DNA from: Cyrtodaria siliqua
Taxonomy: Eukaryota; Mollusca; Bivalvia; Adapedonta; Hiatellidae
DNA: 64,000 bases
NCBI GenBank assembly: GCA_037043455.1
Contig: JAWPHD010001126.1
Span: forward strand, 248,001-312,000
Direction: 5' to 3'
A program made the translations under genes and the position numbers. Position 1 is the first letter of the stretch; each line of letters starts with the position of its first letter. Shown here piece after piece: positions 48,391 to 60,982 of the stretch. Under the pieces are notes generated by a model. The model did no database searches and had not been told where the DNA came from. It saw only the letters and a program-made list of their open reading frames with translations.

Positions 48391-49236
48391 TATGTTTACT
48401 CTTACTTCAAATCTACATAGAGTAAAATACACAAAACATAACACGATAATTTATTTTGTTCGTATTTATTGAAGCATTCACAGATATATAAGTGTCAAAT
48501 CAAATTGTAATATATACTTTGTAAAATATCAATTAACATAATTTAATACAACACAATTTCTAATATTGTATTCGTACTTAATTAGACCATTACAATACTT
48601 ATAGTTTACAGAATTTAAAACATGAACAGATTTGTTCACGGCATTAACAGTCCGAAAATCACAATTTTTTGTTAAAAAAATAAATATATATAGTGTATCT
48701 ATTTTGCTTTAAACATCAATTGAACTTATTACAAGTGGCAATTGACAAATTATTTTCATGCACAGTTAGTTTCAGATGTAATATTTGCTGACCAAAATCT
48801 TTGTATTATTTGTGTCATCTATGTACATGGTCCGCAAAATATCAGTCCGCATTTTATACCATACCGGTCCGCAGTCCGCAGTCCGCTAGTCCGCGCGTGT
48901 TATTCCACGTTTTATACCTACCCCCTTTAGCGGCTGAAAGAACCTCTGGGTAGGATATATTTTAATAGTGGCGCGAAACTGTAGGCAGAGTTATTCCCCT
49001 TCCAATAATGTAACGCCATTTGTAATATTTATTTGGAAGGAAAAGCGAGCTTCATTTCAAGAAATGCAGAGAAGGAATGTAGGTATTTTGAGATGTTGGT
49101 ACTGATTGTTAAGGAAGTAATAATTCAGTATGTGTTGTGTCATCGAATACAATTATTCTGAAAGAAGCGGGACTTGGCGCGAAACAGATATTCCCTTGAA
49201 AGTTCCTGGACAAAACCTGTCCCAAGCCGCAAGCGG

Positions 49237-49330
49237 TCACGTGACTCACAGATACCGGTTATGATACCGGTTTAAAAATATTTAATAGAATATAAGACTT
49301 TTTTTTTTTAAACCGGTATCTGTGACGTGA
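49237..49330. repeat. Inverted repeat around CACAGATACCGGTT
   Basis: TCACGTGACTCACAGATACC (49237 on) faces GGTATCTGTGACGTGA (to 49330), with a second ATACCGGTTT inside. It could form a long hairpin. It may be a small foldback element, but its limits are unclear. Confidence 0.45.
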
Positions 49331-49681
49331 CTGGTGCTTATCAAATTGAAAACTGTTACTTAAATTAACTTTTAAATTGATTCGTTATCTTTTATTTTAA
49401 AACAATTATATACTTATTACCTCTCTCCAATAATTTTTATCTGTGACGTGCTATGGTCATGTGATAATAAAAAGGTACAAAAGGTATTCCTAACTTCGTG
49501 GACGGTCTCCCTTAATCAGAGCCTTTGTCTGACCTTACAAGACCATTTCACGATTTTGATATTTCATCTGGCAGTGTACAGTCAGAGAAATCCTATAGTA
49601 AAAACACGGGGATCTCCTGTCAACTACCCTCTTGGTTTTAAGTAAATATATCAAAGTAAGTATGCATTGAATTAACATTTC

Positions 49682-50089
49682 AAGGGGGTTCCAAAGGGGT
49701 TTTGCGTGAAAACGTGATCGGGGTGTTTTTAAAAACGTGACGCGTGAAACAAACAATATTTTTGCGTGATTGCGTGAAAATTATATCGGCGTGATCCGTG
49801 ATTTTGGTCTTGGTAAAACGTGATACGGTGACGTGAAACGTGAATTTTTAGTCCTTTTCAGTCTTTTTAGTGTCCCTCCTCCTCCCCCGAGAGCTGAACT
49901 TTCGTACTTGCGCGAACATCTGGCACGGGGAATCCTCGGGGACTAGAGAAGCTCGAGTCTATAGCGCTTCACGTCTGCACATCCACATTTAATGTGAAAT
50001 GTGAAAGTTCTGCTATTTTCACGTGAAGACGTGATCCTTGTTTTTATTTTACGTGATCACGTGAACACACCCCCCTTTGGGACCCTCTT
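49682..50089. mobile_element. MITE-like element, ~408 bp, dense in CGTGA motifs
   Basis: The ends AAGGGGGTTCCAAAGGGG and (complement of right) AAGAGGGTCCCAAAGGGG match at 16 of 18 positions. Inside, about a dozen CGTGA pentamers occur, several as CACGTGA or ACGTGATCACGTGA. No coding is seen and the target duplication is not clear. Confidence 0.5.
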
Positions 50090-50646
50090 TTAAGCATCTA
50101 AAGCAATTATCAATATATTTATTTACCTATTTGGACCGAAATATTTGTTATATTAATCTTAATAAAGTTGTAACGGTCCATTTTTTCAGACAAAGTTAAA
50201 AAATATTAAATTTCCAACATTCGTTATTATTCAGGTCAAATGTCTCGTGACTGGTGCGCCGATAAAGTAGGCTCTCGTTAACCATTCGCCATAGACGAAA
50301 AGTAACCCGAATTGGTGAATGAAAATCGTAAGAAATACATAGCAAATTCGGCAGACATCGGTGGTCTGGCGAATCCAAATTTCTGACCGATTTCATCTAA
50401 AAGTAAAAAATCTTAGAAAATCCTGAATTCTAATACACACAGTCTTTAACTGTTTATAAGCCAATACAGCTAATTAGCGACAATCAATTCGGACCGGTAA
50501 CTAATTATCGCAGTGTTTATTGAAAACCGCTGTCAAATTGTCGTGTGTGCGATAAACGCCGCCCAATGACCCGTCTCTCGCTGTCAGTAAACCAGTTTGT
50601 GTCCCCACGCACAATATTATCCATATATTTAATGCGTTATCGCATA

Positions 50647-50745
50647 CATGATACCTCACGGCATGAGATATAATCTCACGGGATTTTAACCCTCCTCCCG
50701 GCCCCGCGGAATTGTGTGAAAAACTCCCGTGAAAACGATCTCAAA
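50647..50745. mobile_element. T1 element, terminal fragment (copy C)
   Basis: CATGATACCTCACGGCATGA, then GATATAATCTCACGGGATT, CCTCCTCCCGGCCCC and GTGTGAAAAACTCCCG match the same end of T1 copies A and B. Only this ~100-bp end is present. Confidence 0.6.
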
Positions 50746-51829
50746 ACAGGTTGCAATTTTTATTCCAAAAGCCCAAACTTGTTTCTTGGTCTTAATCATT
50801 AAGATGCTTGATTTTAAATACAAACGTTTGTCTTAAGAATAAGCAAGCATGGAGATGTAACAGAAAGACTCAGATCATATCAGTAACTTCATGGACAAAT
50901 CAATGTTGTTTTCTGTATAATTAACTATAATCTGCCTAGATATTTATATCCCAATTATAATGCATATTTTTCCAATTAGAAGGATACACAAATTTGAAAT
51001 ATTAAATCAAACATTTAAATTATTGGGAAAAGTGCCTTCCGTAAGCGTATTCCATTGATGTTGACAGAGCACCAGAGAGGCAGCGTATTTGCCTCAATAC
51101 CGAATTAAAAATCATAAAAATACGCTTAAAAAGAAATCGGGAATACCTAATTGTTTATCAAATGCATGCGTGTTCTCGTATTTGTATAGCGAAATATTCG
51201 TCTGGTGTACACCAGACGAATCTTCTTCATATTGATCGCCAAAGCGTTTCTGTAATAACTGTGTAGAAAATATTTTTCTATTCTATTTTGTTTCATTCAG
51301 ACTGTAGCACAGTCTTTCGATAGGTTTAGATGCCTGACAATGTATTTTCGAAGTAAATGAGGGTGTCTTGTACTAAAATGACATCAAAGCGCGGAAGGAA
51401 AAAAACAAACAAAATTACAGACATACCTACAGTGTTCAAACTTTGTATTGCACACATTTTTCTCATCAGTAGATAACCCTTATGACAAAGACCATAATTC
51501 TGTCATACATTTTACTACTTAGATTTTGGCTGTTAAAGCAATCTGACACAGGATTTTTGCTATCTTTTTCAGTAGTTATAGAAAACCCATAAAGAAAGAA
51601 GACAGAAAACTGACCTGGGCCTGCCTTATCACTGCTAAAATGGTAAGAATAGTTACAACAAAACAAATTATTAACGATGGAACTTGTTGTGCTCTGCCAC
51701 GCATTTGGAGGGGGCATGTAGTACTGTCTTTGTCAGTCCGTCTATTTGTACATCCGTCTATTTGTACGTCCATCTTGTCAAGTTTCTGATAAGATCCATT
51801 CCCCAAACTTCAGGAGTCATAGACCTAAG
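50746..51829. other. No gene recognised; GTCCGTC-like leader near 51735-51775
   Basis: Mostly unassigned AT-rich DNA. 51700-51830 has GGAGGGGGCATGTAG, then spaced GTCCGTC/CATCCGTC/CGTCCATC blocks and a CCAAACTTCAGGAGTCATAG leader. That resembles the start of another hairpin-leader element whose tandem array is the next feature. Confidence 0.3.
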
Positions 51830-52530
51830 ACCTTTCAAAGTTCACACATGTTGATAGCTTTATGACGGCAGCATATTCCCACACATGTTGATATCTTTGA
51901 CAGCAGCATATTCCTACACATGTTGATACCTTTATGACAGCAACATATTCCTACCAAAGTTCACACATGTTGATGTCTTTATGACAGCAGCATATTCCCA
52001 CACATGTTGATATCTTTATGACAGCAGCATATTCCTACACATGTTGATATCTTTATGACAGCAGCATATTCCTACCAAAGTTTACACATGTTGATGTCTT
52101 TATGACAGCAGCATATTCCCACACATGTTGATATCTTTGTCAGCAGCATATTCCTACACATGTTGATATCTTTATGACAGCAGCATATTCCCACCAAAGT
52201 TCACACATGTTGATATCTTTATGACAGCAGCATATTCCTACACATGTTGATATCTTTATGACAGCAGCATATTCCTACCAAAGTTCACACATGTTGATGT
52301 CTTTATGACAGCAGCATATTCCCACACATGTTGATATCTTTGTCAGCAGCATATTCCTACACATGTTGATATCTTTATGACAGCAGCATATTCCCACCAA
52401 AGTTCACACATGTTGATATCTTTATGACAGCAGCATATTCCTACACATGTTGATATCTTTATGATAGCAGCATATTCGCACACATGTTGATATCTTTATG
52501 ACAGCAACATATTCCTACCAAAGGTAGGTC
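51830..52530. repeat. Higher-order tandem array of ACACATGTTGATATCTTTAT units (36/47 bp)
   Basis: A basic unit of about 36 bp (ACACATGTTGATATCTTTAT followed by GACAGCAGCATATTCC) alternates with one extended by ACCAAAGTTC to ~47 bp. The alternation itself repeats (e.g. 51957-52200 and 52200-52440), giving a higher-order period of about 240 bp. Confidence 0.85.
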
Positions 52531-52600
52531 AATATGAAGTCCATTAATTAGATATCAACAGCCACACAGCTTCTTGAGACACATTTACATTTTTATAATA

Positions 52601-53619
52601 CAGTACAGCTCACGCGAAACCGAGTGACGCGCGAACCTACGCCGAGTCAGTGTTTGGATTCGGCCAATCCACGCGGCGAAAGTACGCCATTGTCAAGTCT
52701 CCCGTTGTGATCACACTGAGAGTTACTCCAATTAACCATGAGTGCACACCTGTGGTGATTTATTGTTAGACAAAATCAGAATTTTCCGACAACTTTTCGG
52801 GGGAAGTTTTCGGACAGCGCGCTTGAAAAAGCCAATCGCCAGAAAAAAGTATAAACAGTGAGATGCCGAGTGAATCTTTTCTGTGCAAAGTTGACACGAC
52901 GGATAAATACAATGAATAAATTTCGAAACAAATACGTATTTCAAACTTTTAATGCATTTAATCAAGTTGTGTTCATTTCTGATGTCCAAAAGTCATTTCT
53001 TCTTCTACCGACATAAATACCCATAATCCTTGGCCATGTATGTACCTTTTAACAAGGCGGCACTAACAACGGGTTTATGACACGGAATTCTTTACAATTT
53101 TTTGGGAATAAAGAACCCATCGATGTATTAATAATAAACAGCAGAATAGTAATTTTCTTTTACCAATAACGATTATTTCAAAATATAATTATAATTTTCA
53201 GTATAATAATTACTGATTGAATTAAATGTTCATTCGCCGCGAAGCCGGTAATAGGAACCGCCATATAACTGTCGTGACCCAGTATACATAATCCGGGCAT
53301 TCGAATTTTACCACATCCGCTTTTCCAAAAGAAAACTAAAATTGACTTCTGCTTCGATTTTTTCTAAAGTTAATGAATAATTATGCATTAAAATGACCGC
53401 AATTTGAAAAAGTTGCACCTTTTACTTGTGCAGTTTCGTCTCGGCGAACTCCGGGTTTGTCTACGCGAAGTATTGTGGTGTAATTACGCCAAGAGCTTTT
53501 CGCGTAGCTGATGCCCACGCCTAGTAGTTTTATCATCCAAACTCCGCATAAGTACGCGATTTGTACATTCCTCACTCGGCGTGAAAGAGCAAAGTGTGGG
53601 TTTCGCGTGAGCTGTACTG
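52601..53619. mobile_element. TA-flanked element with perfect 21-bp inverted ends, CAGTACAGCTCACGCG
   Basis: TA at 52599-52600 and 53620-53621. The ends start CAGTACAGCTCACGCGAAAC and are exact inverses for 21 bp. Subterminal GCG-rich sequence (ACGCGCGAACC, TTCGCGTAG) recurs near both ends. CAGT-starting ends with TA duplication are typical of pogo/Tigger-like mariner elements. The 1-kb interior lacks a transposase, so this is a non-autonomous copy, recent by its perfect ends. Confidence 0.68.
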
Positions 53620-53967
53620 TAGCTGTATGTTCCTATAAAAAGTAGGTCATTATGAAATGACCTTGACCTACTTAGTGACCTTTGAAATTGAAATTTATGT
53701 AAATCTGAATGACTGACCTACTTTGTTTATTTTGTCCATCTGTCACACATGGTCATTGTGAGTGACATTGACCTATTTTCTTAAACTCTGTTAATTTATT
53801 CAATTTCTCGCTCAATAGCAGTCATACAGCTGTCAAACTCCATACACACTAACATCTACATGACAGCAACATGTTCCTTCTGAAGGAAGATAGATGAGAA
53901 TAATGTTGACATATTGATTTTGTTTAAATGTATTGACAGTGCTTATATGACGCATTAGGGCATTTTT

Positions 53968-54200
53968 ATTCTCCCCGGAATTTTTCAGGGGAGCATATAG
54001 TTGCTGCCTTGTCCATCCATCCTTCTTTCTTGTCCATTAAATTACTAAATATTTTATCCAATTTTATAAAACTTATAGCACGTATTTTGGCAGAGTAATG
54101 GGACTTTGAAGTTGTTCCAAATATAAAGGTCCACACAACTACATTTTTCATGTGATTGTAACATGTGTACCTTTATTCGAGGAGCATCCATTAGTTCAAT
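53968..54200 (+). mobile_element. 5' end of a hairpin plus GTCC element carrying the 68-bp array
   Basis: A hairpin CTCCCC-...-GGGGAG (53971-53993) is followed by CATATAGTTGCTGCC, a short GTCCATCCATCC tract and a leader, in the same order as H1-H3. The 68-bp tandem array begins right after. Confidence 0.4.
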
Positions 54201-54776
54201 CGATTTCTTGTCTGGTTTAATATAATCCAATGGCCAACACTAAAGGACAACATATGAGTGCCGTAGCCTGATTTCTTGTCTAGTTTAGTATAATCCAATG
54301 GCCAACACTAAAGGACAACATATGAGTGCCGTAGCCTGATTTCTTGTCTAGTTTGGTATAATCCAATGGCCAACACTAAAGGACAAAATATAAGTGCCAT
54401 AGCCTGATTTCTTGTCTAGTTTAGTATAATCCAATGGCAAACACTAAAGGACAACATATGAGTGCCGTAGCCTGATTTCTTGTCTAGTTTAGTATAATCC
54501 AATGGCCAACACTAAAGGACAACATATGTGTGCCGTAGCCTGATTTCTTGTCTAGTTTAGTATAATCCAATGGCCAACACTAAAGGACAACATATGTGTG
54601 CCATAGCCTGATTTCTTGTCTAGTTTGGTATAATCCAATGGCCAACACTAAAGGACAAAATATAAGTGCCATAGCCTGATTTCTTGTCTAGTTTAGTATA
54701 ATCCAATGGCCAACACTAAAGGACAACATATGTGTGCCATAGCCTGATTTCTTGTCTAGTTTAGTATAATCCAATG
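54201..54776. repeat. 68-bp minisatellite, first segment
   Basis: Unit: TGATTTCTTGTCTAGTTTAG, TATAATCCAATGGCCAACAC, TAAAGGACAACATATGAGTG, CCGTAGCC. About 8.5 units. The segment ends within a unit at CCAATG, where an element is inserted. Confidence 0.9.
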
Positions 54777-55096
54777 CAGGGGTCAAGCCAGACTCCAAAA
54801 ATAGGGAGAAGTCACTTCTCCCTCCAGTCAAAACAGGGAGAAGTTTTTCATAACAGGGAGACTTGAGGTCGGTCGACATGAGACGGACGATTAAATATCA
54901 AGTTAACTAATTCTTAACCAATTGCATGTTATTTTATTAATTATTTGTATTGGTATTATTTCTGTTATAATAACTAAAATAATGCATAATACTAATAAAG
55001 CATGTATTATTATTATCATTTAGTTATTATTATTATTATTTTCCCATGACCTTACAAACTTCAAAGCGAACAGTGCCAAAAATCCTATCTGTCTAG

Positions 55097-55130
<34 letters not shown>

Positions 55131-55950
55131 TTTCGTTTCATTTTTATTGAAAAATACTAATTATACGATAATTACCCCAAACTTAGTTTTCATTCATGCC
55201 CGCATTGAGTAACATACGTTATTGATATATATGTCTAATCGTAGAATACAATACATTTCCGCTGATTTCTCTCGTCAATAAAACAATCACAAACAAACTC
55301 TCTTTATACCAAACACATTTCTTTATTTCATAATTAGCCTCAATAAAACACACAATCAAAGTTTTGCTTATTAAAGATTCTTTACAATTAACTGTGCCGA
55401 TGTCAATCATATAATTTATATACACTGTCTTTTAAATTTATTTATCGTGGGAGATTTTTCAAGGTATCTTGTTGTCAATCATAAACATAACCCCGCCTTT
55501 GCGCAGTGTTTTGTAGTACGATTTTTAATTATTCATCAAACGAAAAAATACGACAGCTTTGATTGGTTTACTTAAATAGAATGCGCACATGATTCCCCAC
55601 ATGATCTAATCACGTGCTCGCCTAACGAGCAAACATGGCGGTTGATATTCTCATCTCGCCTAAGGCAAGCCGATAAAGATCGATAATTAGGCTATTGCCC
55701 TGATTAGATAAGAGTCGCGTTGTTATTTAATGGTAATGGGATTAAATAAGGTACGTGTGATACACGCGCTGATTGTGTATTTTAGAGGCTTTTGTTTATT
55801 GTGAGGTTAATCACATTTGAAATTGCCGAAATTGACCCGAATTTGCCGAAAATGACGGCGACTCAAATTTCGCCCCACATGAATAAAAAAGCGAAGTCAG
55901 CCAAACTTAAGAGAAGTTTTTAGCCACTTCGCCTAATCGCGTATCCCCTG
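54777..55950. mobile_element. hAT-like non-autonomous element with CAGGGG ends and 6-bp CCAATG duplication
   Basis: CCAATG at 54771-54776 and 55951-55956 flanks CAGGGG...CCCCTG. The array resumes exactly, so the insertion is certain. Ends of CAGGGG type suggest hAT, although hAT normally duplicates 8 bp. The interior has a hairpin (AGGGAGAAGTCACTTCTCCCT) near the left, a C32 run (55099-55130), and a small ORF start ATGGCGGTTGATATTCTC at 55634 that ends after 14 codons. Confidence 0.6.
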
Positions 55951-56574
55951 CCAATGGCCAACACTAAAGGACAACATATGAGTGCCGTAGCCTGATTTCT
56001 TGTCTAGTTTAGTATAATCCAATGGCCAACACTAAAGGACAACATATAAGTGCCGTAGCCTGATTTCTTGTCTAGTTTAGTATAATCCAATGGCCAACAC
56101 TTAAGGACAACATATAAGTGCCGTAGCCTGATTTCTAGTCTAGTTTAGTATAATCCAATGGCCAATACTTAAGGACAACATATGTGTGCCGTAGCCTGAT
56201 TTATTGTCTAGTATAATCCAATGGCCAACACTGAAGGACAACATATGAGTGCCGTAGCCTGATTTTTTGTCTAGTTTAGTATAATCCAATAGCCAACACT
56301 GAAGGACAACATATGTGTGCCGTAGCCTGATTTCTTGTCTAGTTTAGTATAATCCAATGGCCAACACTAAAGGACAACATATGAGTGCCGTAGCCTGATT
56401 TTTTGTCTAGTTTAGTATAATCCAATGGCCAACACTGAAGGACAACATTTGTGTGCCGTAGCCTGATTTCTTGTCTAGTTTAGTATAATCCAATGGCCAA
56501 CACTAAAGGACAACATATGAGTGCCGTAGCCTGATTTTTTGTCTAGTTTAGTATAATCCAACGGCCAACACTGA
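55951..56574. repeat. 68-bp minisatellite, second segment
   Basis: About nine units in the same phase continue the first segment. The segment ends at AACACTGA, where the 6.7-kb element begins; its TGA is duplicated on the far side. Confidence 0.9.
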
Positions 56575-57395
56575 GGCCATCCTTAAAAAATTGTTGGATT
56601 GCAGTGCGCGACCGACTCATACAAATGACCGCGACTCAACCCTTTTTTTTTTGTGTTTCATCTCGCCGATTTATTTTTTCTCGATCTTCTCCGGTAGATT
56701 TTTTCTTTGCGGTTCATATAAACGATACTGGTTCCCTTCAATGTTGCATGATTCGCCAGTCGAAGTGGGAAAACCGATACCCAGTCTGTCAAGGTAATTA
56801 CACACGCGTCCTACATGGCATAATTGGAATAAACAAAGTCATCAAATTTCACAGTTTTAGGATGACTGGCAGTAATTACTCCTGATTGATCGTAAAAGTA
56901 GATTAGCTATATAACAGCTGACTGATTAGGTAATTGATTGATTGAATAAGTGACCGCATAAAACAGTATATAGCGGCGATTTAATTGACGAAGTCGATCC
57001 AGTATTGATCAATAAGAAAACAATTTCGGCGAGTGTTGATTGAAGATTGGAAAGTAATTATGCAATTATTTTTAGATGTGGATGTCTTTAATTAGTCAAA
57101 GATAATTTGGTAAACAATAGGATTATCAAGCGAGCAGTATAATAACAAAAGATGAAACTGTAAATTTGCCACTTGTCAAAATGGCTGCAAAACGTCCGCT
57201 TGAATTCTCTTCTCAAACGCATTCTTAAGTTAAAAACATTGTCAATCTCAGGATCAAGTTGTTATCCCTGATATAACCCATGTATGTAGTGTTTATTAGA
57301 TAATACACACGCGTCTGTTAAATACATAGTGATGTGCAAAATAATGTCAAATACGCCTTAGTATTTTGCCTGGTTTATGTTTACATACATTTTAT

Positions 57396-58842
57396 TTTTA
57401 GCTCGACTGATCAGAGATCAGGATCAGTAGAGCTTATGCCGTGGTGAGGCGTCCGTCGTCCGTCCATCTGTCCGTCCATCTGTCCGTAAACTTTTATTTG
57501 TAGCGACTACTCCTCTGAAACTACTTAATGGATATTCATGAAACTTTACAGAAATGTTGCCCATGAAGTCTAGTTGATCCTAGCAAAAATTCATGTTGAT
57601 GCGAAATCCAAGATGGCCGCCAAAGATAAAAATAGATTTTCAAAAAACAAGTTTGTAGCGACTACTTCTTCAAAACTATAAGTGATATTGATATGGGACT
57701 TTTTCTAAAATGATCAGCATGACATGATGTTGATCCTAGTCGAACATAATTTGATTCGAAGTTAAACATGGCTGCCAGTGGCCATCTTTGTTTACATAGA
57801 GTTATATAGTAAAAACTTGTAGCGACTACTACTCTGAAACTACTTGACGGATGTTCATGAAACTTCACAGGAATGTTGCTCTTGATGTCTAGTTGATCCT
57901 AGAAAAATTTCTGGCTGGCCGGAAATTCAAGATGGCCACCATGGCTAAAAATAGATTTAAAATAAATAAATTTGTAGCGACTACTTCTTGAAAACTGTAA
58001 GTGATATTGATATGGGACGTTTTCTAAAATGATCAGCATGACATGATGTTGATACTTGTCGAAATTTATTTTGATGCGACTTTAAACATGGCCGCTAGCT
58101 TATATAGTAAAAACTTGTAGCGACTACTCCTCTGAAACTACTGGGTGGATATTCATGAAACTTTACAGAAATGTTGCCCATGAAGTCTTAGTTGATCCTA
58201 GCAAAAATTCATATTGATGCGAAATCCAAGATGGCCGCCAAAGATAATAATAGATTTTCAAAAAACAAGTTTGTAGCGACTACTTCTTGAAAACTATAAG
58301 TGATATTGATATGGGACTTTTTCTAAAATTATCAGCATGACATAATGTTGATCCTAGTCAAACCAGTGGCCATCTTTGTTTACATAGAGTTATATAGTAA
58401 AAACTTGTAGCGACTACTCCTCTGAAACTACGACAGATGTTCATGAAACTTCACAGGAATGTTGCTCTTGATGTCTAGTTGATCCTAGAAATAATTCTGC
58501 CTGGCCGGAAATTCAAGATGGCCACCACTGCTAAAAATAGATTTAAAATAAATAAATTTGTAGCAACTACTTCTTGAAAACTGTAAGTGATATTGATATA
58601 GGGGCGTTTTCTAAAATGATCAGCATGACATGATGTTGATCCTTGTCGAAATTTATTTTGATGCGACTTTATCTTTGTTTACATAGATTTATATAGTAAA
58701 AACTTGTAGCGACTACTCCTCTGAAACTACTTGACAAATTTTTATGAAACTTCACAGGAATGTTGCTCTTGATGTCTAATTGATCCGAGATTTTTTTTAG
58801 GTCAGCCGGAAATTCAAGATGGCCGCCATGGCTAGAAACTGA
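57396..58842 (+). mobile_element. H1 element, copy e: 5' end present, 3' end missing
   Basis: It has a hairpin (with an extra GATCAG), GTCCGTCCATCTGTCC tracts and about four units, some with large internal deletions (58090, 58360). It breaks off at GCTAGAAACTGA where a new H1 5' end starts. Confidence 0.6.
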
Positions 58843-60280
58843 TTTTTAGCTCGACTGATCAGCAGAGCTTATGCCGTGGTGCGGCGTCCTTCGTCCGTCT
58901 GTCCGTAAACTTTTATTTGTAGCGACAACTCCTCTGAAACTACTGGATGGATATTCATGAAACTTTACAGAAATGTTGCCCATGAAGTCTTAGTTGATCC
59001 TAGCAAAAATTCATATTGATGCGAAATCAAAGATGGCCGCCAAAGATAAAAATAGATTTTTAAAAAAACAAGTTTGTAGCGACTACTTCTTGAAAACTAT
59101 AAGTGATATTGATATGGGACTTTTTCTAAAATGATCAGCATGACATGATGTTGATCCTAGTCGAACATAATTTTGATTCGACGTTAAACATGGCTGCCAG
59201 TGGCCATCTTTGTTTACATAGAGTTATATAGTAAAAACTTGTAGCGACTACTCCTCTGAAACTACTTGACGGATGTTCATGAAACTTCACAGGAATGTTG
59301 CTCTTGATGTCTTGTTGATCCTAGAAATAATTCTGGCTGGCCGGAAATTCAAGATGGCCACCACGCCTAAAAATAGATTTAAAATAAATAAATTTGTAGC
59401 GACTACTTCTTGAAAACTTTAAGTGATATTGATATGGGACTTTTTCTAAAATGATCAGCATGACATGATGTTGATCCTTGTCAAAAATCGTTTTGATTCA
59501 ACGTTAAACATGGCTGCCAGTGGCCATCTTTGTTTACATAGAGTTATATAGTAAAAACTTGTAGCGACTACTCCTCTGAAACTACTTGGCGGATTTTCAT
59601 GAAACTTAACAGGAATGTTGCTCTTGATGTCTAATTGATCCTAGCAAAATTTCATATCTGCCAGAAATTCAAGATGGCCGACACAGCTAAAAATAGATTT
59701 TTAAAAATAAGTTTGTAGCGACTACTTCTTGAAAACTATAAGTGATATTGATATGGGACTTTTTCTGAAATGATCAGCATGACATGATGTTGATCCTTGT
59801 CGAAAATTATTTTGATTCAACATTAAACATGGCTGCCAGTGGCCATCTTTGGTTACATAGAGTTATATAGTAACGGATTTTCATGAAACTTCACAGGAAT
59901 GTTGCTCTTGATGTCTAATTGATCCTAGCACAATTTCAGGTCTGCCGGAAATTCAAGATGGCCACCATGGCTAAACATAGATTTTTTAAAACAAGTTTGT
60001 AGCGACTACTTCTTGAAAACTTAAGTGATATTGATACGGGACTTTTTCTGAAATGATCAGCATGACAAGATGTTGATCATTGTCGAAATATATTTTGATT
60101 CAACATTAAACATGGCTGCCAGTGGCCATCTTTGTTTAACTAGAGTTATATAGTAAAAACTTCAACTTGTAGCGACTACTCCTCTGAAACTACTTGACAG
60201 ATTTTTATGAAACTTCACAGGAATGCTGATCTAGCTATCTAAATATATCAGTAGAGCTTCAAGGTCATTGACCTCTTGTT
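58843..60280 (+). mobile_element. H1 element, copy f: complete
   Basis: It has a shortened 5' hairpin (CTGATCAGCAGAGCTT), a short GTCCGTCTGTCC tract and four units, then the canonical 3' end TCAGTAGAGCTTCAAGGTCA-TTGACCTCTTGTT. It follows copy e with no spacer. Confidence 0.6.
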
Positions 60281-60907
60281 AATTTTGTTTCTATATCTGT
60301 TTAGGGACTTTCTACTTTGTATAAAAAGAGTATAAAAGGAGAAATTTGGAAATTGCCAAACACGATAAATAAAAAAACAATTGCAGTCTCGGTTTGATTG
60401 AGACAAATGAGGTAGTGTAAATGCTAGCTACCATTCACACTGTCTAGCCCCGGGTTGAGCAGAACTCAATATTTAAAATGCCAATAGTACGAAACTTTCA
60501 GGCATCCCAAGATGGTATGCATATGGTGGTAATCATGGAACCTTCAATGTGGTATTTTCATACCATTCCACGGCCTACGGCGTATGGTCATAATTTGACA
60601 CGCAATAGGTTGATGTTTTTCCTGTTCAGTTAAGGCGTTGATATTGTAGTAACAGAGTTCAGATTCACAACATAATTAATGTAAGTTACATCAGTACTAG
60701 GCTTGGAACCAGTGTACATTTTTCTGTACAATTTCCCTGTTGTTGGCGGGATATCAGCTTTAAGTACATGTAACACCTAGTATTTTTGGAAGGCACTTGA
60801 AGAGAATATAATTATGAAATTAGTATTCTGACAATATTAAAAATGTTTAAAAGAAGTCATTAGTTGTCTTTTATTGAAACATCTTCCTGGTGTTGTTTAA
60901 TGTTCCC

Positions 60908-60942
60908 TGTCCGATCTTTTTATATTTCTTTGTGTATAGAGA
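60908..60942 (+). mobile_element. Minimal Penelope-like 3' terminal fragment
   Basis: CCCTGTCCGATCTTTTTATA followed by TTTCTTTG is the complement of the tail end seen at 40637. Only ~30 bp remain. Confidence 0.45.
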
Positions 60943-60982
60943 GCCTAGTATTAGTGCCTTGGAGGGTGAGGATTTAAACTGT

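Larger units (their letters stand above)
46063..48923. mobile_element. MULE- or Foldback-like element: 9-bp target duplication, ~140-bp inverted ends with GCGGACT repeats
   Basis: CCTTTAGCG flanks both sides exactly. The ends (GGGTAGGTATAAAACG) are inverted and match strongly to about 46205 and 48783, with weaker similarity further in. Each terminal arm has repeated GCGGACT/GCGGACC heptamers (46077-46170; complementary at 48830-48895). Nine-bp duplications with long inverted ends are typical of MULEs, but no transposase is present. The interior carries a large palindrome (46685-47432), a retroposed insert and a LINE fragment. Confidence 0.65.

Noticed and set aside
55634..55680. ATGGCGGTTGATATTCTC as the start of a gene inside the CAGGGG element
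   Set aside because: The frame closes after 14 codons and no continuing exon is apparent.
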